Made by a program: the position numbers and the translations under genes
Notes under the pieces: generated by a model
Seen by the model: only the letters and a program-made list of their open reading frames with translations
Told to the model about the DNA's origin: nothing
The model's database searches: none
Source: Whitmania pigra
Taxonomy: Eukaryota; Annelida; Clitellata; Hirudinida; Haemopidae
NCBI GenBank assembly: GCA_021613335.1
Contig: JAJTWR010000245.1
Coordinates: forward strand, 1,331,501 to 1,395,500
Direction of reading: 5' to 3'
Length of the DNA stretch: 64,000 bases
Shown: in pieces, positions 1-30,386 of the stretch
Layout: each line of letters starts with the position of its first letter
Position numbering within the stretch: position 1 is the first letter of the stretch

Positions 1-725
1 TCAGACTTCTAATTCATGCCATGAGCTTAAACAAGTACCTTTTCTCTTCCTTCTACGATCCTAATGAAGGGGGTTTCTCCGTCGAAGAAAAGCTCGGAAG
101 ATCCCTTTCGACAAAAAATTTTGATCCTCCTGCACTTTTTGACAGAAGTTCCTTCGACGTGATCAGGTTCTAAGAGAGTCGCACATTGGTCCAACGAAGA
201 AACTTAGCAGTAGAATCGAGGCATTACAATTATGCAACTAGCTACTTTGGAAGCCTATCTAACATTTAAGAGAATCACTAGCTAGAAAAATAAATTACCT
301 CATAAAACCCAACTCAGTCAGACACAACATAACATAACTTCATGTCACGACGAATAAACAGAAATTAGAGCTCACCACAAATTCTTTCCATGAGACAAGT
401 AATCTATACGACAGCAGCCAAATAAAGCCACAAACAAAAAACACTCGGTCAATGCCAGAAGGTTAAATTAAATTGCATCTGAAAATGTTATTTAAAAATG
501 CAATGAATATCAGTAAGCATAAATGTAAAAACTGTCAAAAACTCTTCTTGAGATATGCATAATAATGTTGGTCATTAATCACAGACATTTGAATAAATGG
601 AGTTCCACTGAATATAACTTTGTATGACAAATCACCGCACCTGTTCATGTGAAATGAAATTTGGTTAAAGTTTATAACAGAAATCACAAAACGTGAAACC
701 AACTTTGAGAAACAGATCATCTGAT
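1..725. other. no gene recognised
   Basis: AT-rich DNA with only short chance reading frames. I see no splice-supported exon, RNA gene or mobile-element hallmark here. A gene lying to the left of the window could have untranslated or intronic sequence in this stretch. Confidence 0.4.
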
Positions 726-1670
726 CTGAATAATCCAGTGGACAGCACGGGGATCAACCATGATGTGGTAACTTCTAGATGACCAACTTGATCCACCTCG
801 TACTTCCTGATTTCCAACACAGCGAATCTCCTTTCCTCGATTAGATTTCCAGTATTGATCAATTCCTCCAAGGTCTTGCATGGCAATCAGCTCTCACCTT
901 ACCCTTCACAACAATAATCTCTAAGTCTTCCGCTTGAATAATCTTCTCGTTGGCAGAAGAAGCTCAACCACAATGTGGGAACCCCTTGCTGACCAACTAG
1001 GTCCACCTTTGACTTCTTCCTGAGTCCAACGTAGCAAATCTCCTTTCCTTGATTCAAATTCCAGTCTCGATCAGTTCCAACAAGGTCTTGCATGGCAATC
1101 AGCTCTCACCTTACCCTTCACAACAATAATCTCAAAGTCTTCCGCTTGAATAATCTTCTCGTTGGCAGAAGAAGCTCAACCACAATGTGGGAACCCCTTG
1201 CTGACCAACTAGGTCCACCTTAGACTTCTTCCTGAGTCCAACATAGCAAATCTCCTTTCCTTGATTCAAATTCCAGTCTTGATCAGTTCCAACAAGGTCT
1301 TGCATGGCAATCAGCTCTCACCTTACCCTTCACAACAATAAACTCAAAGTCTTCCGCTTGAATAATCTTCTCGTTGGCAGAAGAAGCTCAACCACAATGT
1401 GGGAACCCCTTGCTGACCAACTTGATCCACCTTTGACTGCTTCCTGAGTCCCAACATAGCAAATCTCCTTTCCTTGATTAAAATTCCAGTCTTGATCAGT
1501 TCCAACAAGTTCTTGCATGGCAATCAGCTCTCACCTTACCCTTCACAACAATAATCTCAAAGTCTTCCGCTTGAATAATCTTCTCGTTGGCAGAAGAAGC
1601 TCAACCACAATGTGGGAACCCCTTGCTGTCCAACTTGATTCACCTTTGACTTCTTGAGTCCCAATATAGC
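726..1670. repeat. 212-bp tandem repeat, about 4.5 units
   Basis: Three near-identical units run 899-1110 (212 bp), 1111-1322 (212 bp) and 1323-1535 (213 bp). A partial fourth spans 1536 to about 1670, and a clearly diverged unit precedes them at about 726-898. The units differ from each other at only a few positions, so the array is recent. Short minus-strand frames repeat in each unit, but the 212-bp period breaks the frame, so this does not look like a repeated protein domain. Confidence 0.9.
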
Positions 1671-2853
1671 CTTCATTGGATCACGTCAATGTCAGTTTAT
1701 ATGGTTTCATGCCTTTGTATACGACATAATTCAGCCTAACGTCAACCCTTTACCGGGACATAGCAAACTGCAGAATAATTGTTAATGCTCATTTAGCTTG
1801 GATTAACTAAATGATGATTATGTTTAATAGGCGTTCGATCACTGCTTGTATGAATTCGATGCCAAACGGTTATGCTATTACGCTCTCGTGGACATAGGGA
1901 TCCTAAAAATTCGAAATACATGAATCTCCTCCATTAAGTAGAATTAAACTAAAACTTTCGCCAAATCTAATACCAAATTCTAGAAATCTATGTCTGCAAT
2001 TCGTCTCACTGTAATTTCTTTAACTTCGGGCATAAACTTAAAACGACTAGATTCTATTACTGCTGAATTTTCCAGATTTGAACTCAAAATGGAAGTCATA
2101 ATCTAAATTTAAAACATGCTCAGATATACAGAAGTTAAACGGAGAAATCTAAGTAATCTCAATCGAACTCACGAAAAGAGAAGAGCCACCAGCGGACAGG
2201 AGCGCAGTCAGGCATTTGAATCGGCGTCCTAACGCTTCGTCTGATTACGTTTGATTCCTAGGTTACGAAATCATTACGCTTAGGAAAATCTTAGCTTTTT
2301 GTTCTAGAACATTCTATTTGAAAACGTGTGTAGATAATGATATTTTTGGTAAATTAATTTTATGTGCATATTATTCTGTTTCTTTTTCGTCAATCAAATG
2401 GCATTTTGAACAAGTTATAACAGCGAGCCGCTGTCCCTTCTAGAATTTCTAATAGGCATCATTTGGCTGCAAATAGTTCCAACGTGAATTGTCGGTTCGA
2501 ATTTAGTTATTAAGCAAATTGTAGATTTCGTTAGCGCTAACTAATATCATTTTTATAAAAAATACTTTACAAAGTGAATTTGATAATTTAAAACCAATTT
2601 TTATTTGCTCTCTTAAGAGGATCCTTTATTCGATATAACGTTAAAATAATCACCTACAAGTTTTGGAGTTCAGTTATTGAAAAGTTGGGCTCTTAAACAG
2701 TAACAGTAAACTGCTGTTCACTCCCCATGAGGTAACCATCTAATTTAAGCATCGTGGATAATCCGACAGATCATTGTTGGTTCGACTTTAAGATGGCACC
2801 TCTCGTTTCAATTTGTAAATGATTGAGGATTCAACTATTAATTTCAAAGATGT
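1671..2853. other. intergenic, no gene recognised
   Basis: AT-rich sequence between the tandem repeat and the 3' end of the RNA polymerase III gene. The region contains only short spurious frames and no repeat or RNA I can name. Confidence 0.4.
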
Positions 2854-2859
2854 TTTATT
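2854..2859 (-). promoter_or_regulatory. polyadenylation signal for the POLR3A gene
   Basis: Reading the minus strand, this is a perfect AATAAA about 108 bases after the POLR3A stop codon, in a position expected for a cleavage and polyadenylation signal. Confidence 0.6.
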
Positions 2860-2966
2860 ATATTTTATTACTATCATAAACTTTAACTTTGATAATATAT
2901 ATTACTTCATAATTCACAACTTTATACTCATCAAACTACTTAAAGTTTTCATGAATGAGAACTCAA

Positions 2967-16841
<13,875 letters not shown>

Positions 16842-18086
16842 TGTTATTATGCGCTTAGCTCCAATTCAAAAATATTACAATGCTCCACAATATGCACGAT
16901 GGACGATATAATACATTTATGTATTTAAAAGTGGAGCGACGACAAATATCTGCTTATGGCTTTTATGTTCCAGTAATTTTTTTCTGAAAAGTTATTCACT
17001 TATAAGTTTTAATAATTTAAAAACACGTAGATTATTTATGAAATTAGCAGTTACTGCTAAATCTTTAATCCGATCAGATCTAGTTTGACCTAATTATGGT
17101 TGCTGTGCCTCTATTAAATATTTCTAAGAAACCAAAAACCAAGTAGCTTATTTCAAAATTGATTCTGCCATATATGCATATTTCAGTATCTTACGAATAA
17201 ATTTTAAAACTTTAGAATGTGTGCGTCTAGTTAGTCTGAATTGTGATTATTCTCAAATTATGTAATATTCATTTTAGCCTGATTAAATTTCTGCTTATTA
17301 TTTTGTTATTTAAGTACCGTCGGCTTTTGTTTTAGCGGTTTCATTCATCATGCTCAAGAATCTAAGTGGCGGGAGGTGCCCTGGGATTTTAATAAATAAC
17401 TTTAAATTGACATTAAAAAATAACTTATGCGTTGATAAAACGCAGAACTCTGGGCGTGTTAAATATCAACGTAGATTTGAGTCAGACCTTGATCAAGCTT
17501 GTAAAAACATAGAGTAAGGCATATAAATGAAAATGAAGGAGCTTCATCTGGATTTGTTTATTTATTTACTTAAAGTATAAGAAAGCACAAACAAGATGGT
17601 TTCAACCATGTAAAGCCTCCACATAACTTAATGACTCGATGACAATGTTGTTTTGGACTGTTTTTGTCATTTTTGTCTTTTTCTTGAGTGGATAAGGAGA
17701 TTTTCAGTCATCAGCTCGTTTATAATAAAACAATTTAATGTCTTGGCATTCATTGAACCACGCCGTTACACCACATTGTTCGGCTTTTACTGGCTGTTTT
17801 CATTCAGACTGAAAGGCAGACATGCGGGGAACTTTTATCAAGACATTCTCCCAATAAAAATGAACGCCTGAATACATTATTTTGTCAGACTCGCTAAACA
17901 AACTTTCAAGTGGTTTAAAATCTAATAAGGATTAAGACTGAGAAATTCAATCATGCTCAGCCATCATCCAATCTAGTTAAGATGTTACGATATCCTAAAA
18001 AAAATAACGAAGAAACAAAAATGCATGTTTTTTTAATAATTAAATGCCTTTTAAACACGATATTGAGATTATATACATAAAGATTT
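16842..18086. other. intergenic between POLR3A 5' end and GT92 3' end
   Basis: Should contain the POLR3A promoter, since that gene is on the minus strand and starts at 16841. I can point to no specific promoter element. A 72-codon frame at 17653-17871 lacks homology and splice support. Confidence 0.5.
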
Positions 18087-22691
<4,605 letters not shown>

Positions 22692-23970
22692 TTTAGTATC
22701 CGGGATGGTATCAAATCTTATAACGGCTATTATTTTGTCCTGAAAATAAAGAGCCATCGTAAACTACCTTCACATCGACAGACATCCTTCAATGCAAACA
22801 CGTGTAGAGCCATCTAACTATATCCTTTTAGCACGGGCCTTTCTATGCGAATCTCGAAGCTAGCTTTTGTTAGTAGAAAGCCTAGATTATTCAATAACTG
22901 TAAGAAGAAGAAATGAAGGCTGACAAACTTGCACGGCCATCTATTGATTTTAAGCAGCGAACTAATGGTGTAATTAATTAATGTTGTTTGCTTGCACGGA
23001 CCCATGGCTCGCAACTTGGTCGATTCCCAAGAAGTATGAATGTGTGTGGCACACTCACTCCGACTGCGCATGTTCTTTGGAAACGATCATCCAGTTGATT
23101 TTAGTTCCGCGCTCTGCTGTTAAATATTTATGTTTATGAAACATGTTTTGATGAGTTTTCTCCTTATATTAATTCTAGGGTCGCGACTGTTTTCATACAT
23201 GTTGCTATAGTATTTTTTGTTTCGTTTTTTTTTAAAGCAGTTCTTACTTGGAATTAAAGTAATTTATTTATGAGATAATACTCTAACGACCTCACGTGGT
23301 GATGTTAAATTTTTCGTTCGAATGTAGCAGATGTGAAAACTCATTGCGCGAGCGATCGATCTTGCAGGTACTTTTTCGCCGGTTTTGAAGTGCGTTTCTC
23401 GCTTCCAAGTGTCAGAAATAATTGAGCTATAAAAATAATTAATTAAGCTAAATAATATTTAGCTAATAATAGCAGACATCGAGAGTTCTGCTGAAGATCA
23501 AGACATTCCCGGATGCGTCTCGAGACACTCTGCTGTTTAACTTGGAGCTATTTGTCATTTTATTTTCTCACGAACGAAATTCACCACATCTCGCTGATCA
23601 ATAAAAAAACTGAGCTCTTGAAGACTAAACGGAAAAATATACCCTTCAAGTCTAATCTAGCGCACGCTAAACAAACTGCTGAAAAAAAGCATCCTCAAAA
23701 CTGAAATTCCTTTATGTGAAAAATATTACATTTATTAAACAAACAATTGCGTTTACGGAATCTGTTTATAGATTTCTAAAAGCAACAGTTTTTCAAAGCG
23801 TTGAATTGTACAGCAAGAGTGCAGAACGAAATAATCTCTCGACAAGGTCTGCATGGAATGGTCTAGTGCCAAAAATATTAATAATACTTGAGCAATAATG
23901 TTGATAATTAAAAAATTACACATTTAATAATAAGTTACAAACAATAAGACATAAACCTTTTAAATTGTAA
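22692..23970. other. intergenic between GT92 5' end and APEX2 3' end
   Basis: Must include the GT92 promoter side. Several 60-85 codon frames are present, but none has recognisable homology or splice context. Confidence 0.45.
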
Positions 23971-23976
23971 TTTATT
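23971..23976 (-). promoter_or_regulatory. polyadenylation signal for APEX2
   Basis: AATAAA on the minus strand, 44 bases past the APEX2 stop codon. Confidence 0.6.
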
Positions 23977-24019
23977 TCAATGATCATTATAAGGTGAGAC
24001 ATGATTGTTGATTATCAAT

Positions 24020-26371
24020 TCACTGTTTACTCACCCACATAAAAAATTCACACCTAGCTTCTTTGTTTGACTTGTGACCTTCGGGACGACTGCAGACCCA
24101 AAAACTGCGGCCCGTGTTGAGACCGGGCTTTTTGACGGACCTCATCGTGCAGAGCTCTTTGTGACCGGTGCACGACGGAGCTTTGGGCGGACCGGTCAAT
24201 ATTTTTTTCCACAAGTCCTTCTGCTCGAACATCACAAGCTTTTCCTCCTGACTGGATTCAGAGGACAACTGAGAATTGGAAGATTCTGCGCTGGATCTTT
24301 GACCCTTGCTCTCCCAGTGAGGTGACTTTTCCTGTTCTTTGTTTTTGGAGTTTCCAGAAAAGTATTGCAGAATGCTGTTGGTCTGAGACTGTTGGTCCTT
24401 CTTCTTCGATCGATTGCACGTCGTGTCTACAAAAGGCCGGGATCTCTTTCTGAGCGCCGGTTTAAATTCGGGAGGAATCGGATGATCCTTGTCCGAGTTA
24501 TCCTCCGTTTCCATTTTTTTGATCGTCGTAGGATTTATGAATTGTGCAAGCTTCGTTTGTTTTCCTAAAAATAAGTACTTCGTACAGAGAGCAGAACAAC
24601 TCGGGGATGGTAAAACGGTGCAAGAAAGTTCAACGACGACAGGGCAATGGTCCGACCCCATGACGTCCTGTCGCACGTGGCAATCTAGGAATATTCCATC
24701 TTCCAGCTCCAGCCTCTTGTCCGCCAAGATGTAGTCGAGCCTCGTGCCGTAATTCGTCGAACGAGCGCCCGTACTGGAGCACCAGTTTGTGAAGAGGTTC
24801 TGAGTTTTCGGATGGAACAACCTCAAGACGTCCACGAAACATCTCTGGTCTTCTTTGGTGTCGGAATTGTCGACGAAATCCTCATCCTGTTTCTCAACTT
24901 CCTCGAATTCGGGCAAAGTGCAGATGAGCGAGTCCATCCATAGCCTGCCTGGGTCCGTTTGGAACCTCTGCGAATGGATGGACCGTTATAAAAAAGAAGT
25001 CTGAAATAATGTTGCATTATAAGATGATTACAATCATTGACAAGATGAATAACAATGAAGTAATTGTCATAGAAAATGATCTTAAATGTTATCGATTCAA
25101 TCCCAGATAAGCAGGTGCTATTGGTCATTAATATTAATTGTTATCATAATCGATGTCATTAATAAATGACTAGTATTCCAATAATTATTGTAACCGACTC
25201 GCTTATCTCCGGGCTCGCAATGATCGATGGCCTTGTGACTGGTGTTTATGTCTCCGACAATGATGACGCTCCTGAATATTATGATCATTATCACAATCTA
25301 ATCTATTAAAACATTCATCACTATTGTCATCGACATTATCGTCAACATCACTGCCACCACCATCATCATCATCATCATAATCCATACCTTCCAGATTTAT
25401 ATAGCTCTTCTGCCCTTGCCTGTAGGAGTTTATAAAAGTTCAACTTAAAGGTCAACCTCTCTTTGTCGTCTGGGTCTGCCCTCGGACAGTAAACATTCAC
25501 TACGACCAACATCCGTGTCTTGCCCTCTGTAGTCCTTAAATGCATTTCAGTCACTTATTGATGTGTGAATTTAATATCGAGTTATAATTTAACATCGTTA
25601 CCGGAATTTTAATAATATGTCAATTAATTAACTATTTAAATTTTGTTGTAGAGAAAAATAGGATTTTATTACAATTAGAAGCATATTAAATATTTGGCTT
25701 GATGTTTCATATTGCTAAATCATTATGCAAAATAAAATTTCAATTTTTAATTGAGGTATTTTATGCCTACATGATTTTGTGTTCTGTCATTATGCATCTT
25801 CCCTCGCTGTCAAGCTTTGCAAGTTCATCGGTGCTTAACCCTCCCATGTTGCCATAGCAACCAATGTATGGGACACCCTTTTTTCCTACATTAGACAGTC
25901 CGTCTTCAACAACCCAAGGAGTGCATTCATTTTTAACATAGGTTGCCACTCCTACATTCCAAGTTAGAAAAAGTATATTTAAAAATACAGGATCAAAAAC
26001 AAACAACCAATATTTAAAGATTTAAAGATAATTCTACCAGAATATCCAGATTTGGATTTTGAGTAACTGAAATAGGAAGTATATCCATCAACTATGGCTA
26101 AATGTTCTTCTAGCAGGTCCTCTACAGAAAAAATAAATACAATTGTAATGCTTCGGCTAACATTAATTTATGCTCATAGTAAACAGATAAAAATACAAAT
26201 TTAGATAAAAATAGTTATTTGGGTCTATGTTTCAGAAAATAAAGCCTAGAGCTGACTTGTCACTTTTGTTTCTTGAAAGCAGATTATTTCACAATTGAAA
26301 CTATCGAGAAGCTCCTTGAGTGGTGTTTTAAGTGATCTTAGCCCATTTATATTCCATGTCATTAAACGCAT
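24020..26371 (-). CDS. APEX2: AP endonuclease 2 (exonuclease III family, PIP-like box, GRF zinc finger)
   Basis: Nuclear apurinic/apyrimidinic endonuclease with 3'-5' exonuclease and 3'-phosphodiesterase roles in base-excision and ATR-linked repair. Six exons (26264-26371, 26038-26119, 25771-25951, 25388-25534, 25199-25271, 24020-24967) join in phase to 512 residues; human APEX2 is 518. It starts MRLMTWNINGLR and has ICFQETK (metal-binding Glu), GDINTSHKAIDH, NYGTRLDYILAD and GSDHCPVVVEL, all conserved catalytic blocks. A Ser/Lys/Gln-rich tail holds NSILQYFS, a PCNA-interaction (PIP) like motif whose first position is Thr rather than Gln. The C terminus is a GRF zinc finger (CTGHKELCTMRSVKKPG, GRSFWVCSRPEG, RCEFFMW) and ends close to the family's usual end. 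It is head to head with the first RBR gene. Confidence 0.95.
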
Positions 26372-27012
26372 CTTCTAAGGTGGTGAAATAAATAAAACAA
26401 TATTCCACCGAACCAATATTTATTTGCTTAAAAGTTAATTAAAAATCCCGCGTAGTAATTTGTTCAGTTTCTTTGTAAAATTGTTACCTGTACTTAAAAA
26501 ATTATAAAATAATTTGTATGTTATTTTGTTTAATTACTTTGAATATTACATTTAAGAACATTTTACATTTTTTTTTTTAATCCACGGCTATAAACATTTT
26601 ATAATAGGTGTATATTAAAAAGGTGCAAAACAGTTACAGTAAAATAATAACATTTAATATATTTTTTGCAAAACTTCGAGAAATCGCGGTTTCCCGATAC
26701 AATCATCTGTAGTCAAGCGGCGCTTTTTAGGGTTGGTATGTCATTAAGATAGCTTTAAATACATTTAAACTATTTTTAAACTTAATTAGATTTGATTAAG
26801 ATTTTTCTCTTTCATCTGATTAGCTGTAATAGAGTACAATTTTCGCGTAATCTGTCCTTGTTGCATGTGTTTGCGCAACATGGTTTCCTTTTAATATTTG
26901 CCTTTCCTTATTAATAATAAGACAATCGTGACTTGGTAGGATGATTGGCGAATTGTTATTAGTGTTTGATGGTATAATAAAATACATGTCGACAAATATT
27001 TGTAGGGAAAAC
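26372..27012. promoter_or_regulatory. divergent intergenic region between APEX2 and RBR copy 1
   Basis: A 641-bp gap separates the two oppositely oriented start codons, so both promoters must lie here or in nearby 5' untranslated exons. I see no clear TATA box or other named element. Confidence 0.5.
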
Positions 27013-29421
27013 ATGGCAGATGAGCAAGAACAATCAGATGAGATAATGGCCCTCCAGAGTATTTATGAAGATGATATTTTTATTTGTAATGCATCCAAAA
27101 AACCATTTACTGGGAAAATGTTCATTTTTCTCAACACAGATTCTGAAGACCATGAATTCATGTGCAATGGTTAGCTATAGTGTGTCACATTAATTATCAT
27201 GTCACCAGGAATTCCATTAAGGGTTCTCTTTTCCATGATCATTAGAGTTCCTATCACCTATTATTAATTTATTTATAAACTGGCATAAACATTGTCTGTA
27301 TTATTATGAATTTTCAAATATTGTGAGATGTATGTATGATTGCATGCAATCACAATTTTAACTGTAATTATTTTAAAATTTTATTTAGGAAATGTGGTAC
27401 CTCTAAGGCATCTTTCTCCATTAATTCTGAACTTTTCACTGCCATTAAACTATCCATCTACAAGTCCTCCAGATGTGACCCTCTCCTGTCTTTGGCTTAC
27501 TTCACAACAGGTTTGCATGACTTATTATTTCACCTACGAGCTTTGATTTGTCACAAGTTAATTACTTTCTGAGTAGCTGGAAATGCTGTCTGACAAACTC
27601 AAGGAGAAATGGGCAGAAAACTGTGACAGTGTTGTGCTCTTCACTTGGATAGATTTTCTGAAAACAGAAGCCATTGAGGCATTGGGAATTAAATTTCCCA
27701 TTGATGTCTCAGAAGAAAAAATTATGAAGCTGTCAGAGCAAAGTATACTGAGGCAATGTGGATGTGCTCCTTTTTTGATCAACTTCGGTTTTAATTTGTT
27801 TTTCGCAATTTCAGGGATGAAGAGATTTTCAGGCGTGGTTTTCATTATTGTCCCGTATGCCTTACCGAGAAGCCGGGCACTCAGTGCGTTCGCCTCTCGA
27901 TCTGCGGCCACGTCTTCTGCAGGGGTTGTTTGTCGGAGTTTCTCTCTGTTTACATTCAAGAAGGCACTGTCAATGCTATCAACTGTCCTTGCAAGGAATG
28001 CGACGAGCAACTCTATCCGAATGTTGTTGGTGGATTTGTTTGTCATGAAAATTTACCTTTTAAAAATGGTTACCCTGCCTGTGACTTCAAATTAACTTTT
28101 ATTACTGTCCGTACGTATTATTTTTGAAACCTTTAATTGACGACATTAAAATGGCCGTTTTTAAATGATATTTTCTTTTTTAATTTAACTCTGTCAACTT
28201 TCAGATAAAGAGTTTGGTCTCCAAGACAGACTTTGATAGATACGACCGTCTTTTGCTGCAAAACACATTAGACGTCATGCCCGACATTAAATACTGTCCG
28301 AGGATTCAGTGCCAGAAGCCAGTCGTCGTGGACAAAGATGACGGCGTGGGTTTCTGTCACGCCTGCAATTTTGCTTTCTGCACAAAGTGCAAGTTGACGT
28401 ACCATGGCATTGAGAAGTGTAAGTGGGAGAGAGAAGTGGTCAACAAGAATACAACAAAGGACAGAGATCCAAAGGAATATTTCAGGCAGTGGGATTATTG
28501 GGCTATTCCAGAGGGTTAGTTGGATTTGAAATTGTAAATATTATTTAAAACAATACTAGTATTACTATTATTATTTATTCTCTGCCTCTGTGACAGAAAT
28601 AATTGTAAAATGTGTTTGCACCTCAGCTTGTTGGGGAGCGATATAAATGGTTAATGCAATTCCTGATAGCTATGATTATGAATTAAGTGAGTGTAAATGA
28701 ATTACAATTAATTCGGCTTAATGTCACTTTAACTTTTTATAAAGCCATCAGTTGTCAATAAGTCATTGAAACAGTAATTCCACAAGTGTTTAATAATATT
28801 TGCACTTAAAAAAAAAACTGATTTTGACTCACATTCATTTGAAACAAAAACCTTATTGCGTCTGTTACAATAAAGCCTGCCTACAATGTGATCTTGCATG
28901 AAATAATTTTTCTAAAATCTTCAGATGAGAGGATGAGATTGGCCTCTGAATACATGGAGGGTGATGATGAAGGGAGAGAAGGCTTGGAGGAATATTATGG
29001 GAAGGAGAGGATGATGGACATGTTGGTTGATTGGCAAGCACAGAAGTGGATCAAGGCCAACACCAAAAAGTGTCCAAAGTGCTCCACCAATATCGAGGTG
29101 ATTTTGTTTCTCAACTCTTTATTATAAAATAATTTGAGACTTCAATTATCGAAAATGTGGTTCTCTAATACTAATTTGTGGATGCAAATTTAAATTTATG
29201 TTTTTTTGCACTACATACAGAAATCTTATGGTTGCAATAAGATGGCCTGTGTCAAGTGTGGTGCTCGCTTTTGCTGGGCATGTTCAAGAGAGATCAAATC
29301 AAAGAATCCTTACGACCATTTCTCTGATCCGTCGTCACCCTGCTACAACAACTTGGCTGATGTTTATCAAGTCAGAGAAGAGGAAGATGAGGCCGAACAT
29401 TTTGAAATGGTCGAGGCTTGA
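27013..29421 (+). CDS. RNF14-like RBR E3 ubiquitin ligase, copy 1
   Basis: RING-between-RING ligase that takes ubiquitin from an E2 onto a RING2 cysteine and then to substrate. Seven exons (27013-27169, 27389-27510, 27577-27752, 27815-28025, 28205-28514, 28925-29097, 29221-29421) give 449 residues; human RNF14 is 474. The first three exons encode an RWD domain (DEIMALQSIYEDD; LSPLILNFSLPLNYPS; PPDVTLSCLWLT). Exon 4 is RING1 (CPVCLTEKPGTQC, CGHVFCRGC). Exon 5 is IBR (ERYD-like DFDRYDRLLLQNTLDVMPDI, CHACNFAFCTKCKLTYHG). Exon 6 is a charged linker helix plus CPKC. Exon 7 has GCNKMAC with the catalytic Cys, and CWAC. Intron 3 begins with GC (AG|GCAATG) instead of GT; the phase requires it. A SINE fragment sits in intron 5. 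Confidence 0.93.
28600..28720 (+). mobile_element. tRNA-derived SINE, 5'-truncated copy C
   Basis: Shares GGGGAGCGATATAAATGGTTA and a similar 3' tail with SINE copies at 20199-20380 and 43636-43815, but is diverged and lacks the B-box half. It lies in intron 5 of RBR copy 1. Confidence 0.5.
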
Positions 29422-30386
29422 TTTTGTTGCACTTTTTTTAGGCAAAGTCCGTTTGATACTGTTCGTTTGAGTTATACTTATTTTCTATACTGTGCCGGTG
29501 TCTTAACTAAACTAATGTTAATTCAGGCTATTTTTGTGGTTGTTAATAAAGTTTAGGAGAACGCCTGGTGGAAGCATCGGCCCTACATTTTTTCAGTGTT
29601 ACGAGTCTATAGGGGAGTTGCGGTGGTATTGAGTTAGAGATAACATTTACAATACGAATTTTTAAAGAAAATATTGTAGAGGCATCTATAAGCTTTAGCA
29701 AATATCTTAGAAGTGGTTATAGATTTGATATGCGTTTTTTTTTTAATTCAGAGGGAGAGGCATCATTAATGTGGAAAACAAACAAAATGTTATGGAATCT
29801 TAAGCAAGATGTCGATAAATGTCTAGGAAATAGAATTCTAAAATGAGTTCAATGTTGACTGATATCAGGAACATGTAGCATAGCAACGCAACTTCTTTTA
29901 AAAGTAAATGAGAACTGAAAGATCTATTTATGGTTAACCGCTAGTAACGCCAATTGTAATTTTAAATTCTTAGAGTGTTGCAGAAATATTTTTTGCTTTA
30001 GAAAAGTTAAATTTTTTTAATTAATTTTTTACTCAATGCACACCCTTTTTGGCTCTTTGTTTTATTATTAAAAGTGTTCTGTGTTAATAAGTTTAGTCTG
30101 TTTGCTAAGTTTGACGTTAATTTAATTTGACGTTAATGAAAAATACGAGGTAGTTGATAACATATTCTTCTGTTTGTTGCATCTACTATGTTTCTATCAC
30201 AAATTTATTGAAAAGTAGTTATTTTGCTTTAGAAACACCAAAGTGAATAATTGTTGCATAAAACTCAAATTAAGAAAGCAAAGCAATGCTTTTAATGTGT
30301 GCATCTATTGAACCTTGCTGCATTCAGTCATTTATTTGTTTTAGCACCTTGCAATTCTTATTATTGGAACATATTAAGAAAAGAAC
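29422..30386. other. 3' flank of RBR copy 1 and intergenic
   Basis: Contains AATAAA at 29545-29550, a likely polyadenylation signal for copy 1. Otherwise there is only AT-rich DNA before the start of copy 2. Confidence 0.5.

Noticed and set aside
17300..17370. Possible POLR3A first exon with MMNETAKTKAD
   Set aside because: Its donor phase does not fit the next exon. The exon at 16801-16841 (MKEQFRES) fits both phase and family sequence.
27558..28046. 162-codon minus-strand frame opposite RBR copy 1
   Set aside because: Antisense shadow of exons 3 and 4 of copy 1, with no independent homology.
27583..28095. 170-codon plus-strand frame across RBR copy 1
   Set aside because: Reads exon 3 in frame, then runs through the intron and exon 4 in the wrong frame. 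The RING1 cysteines appear only in the spliced frame.
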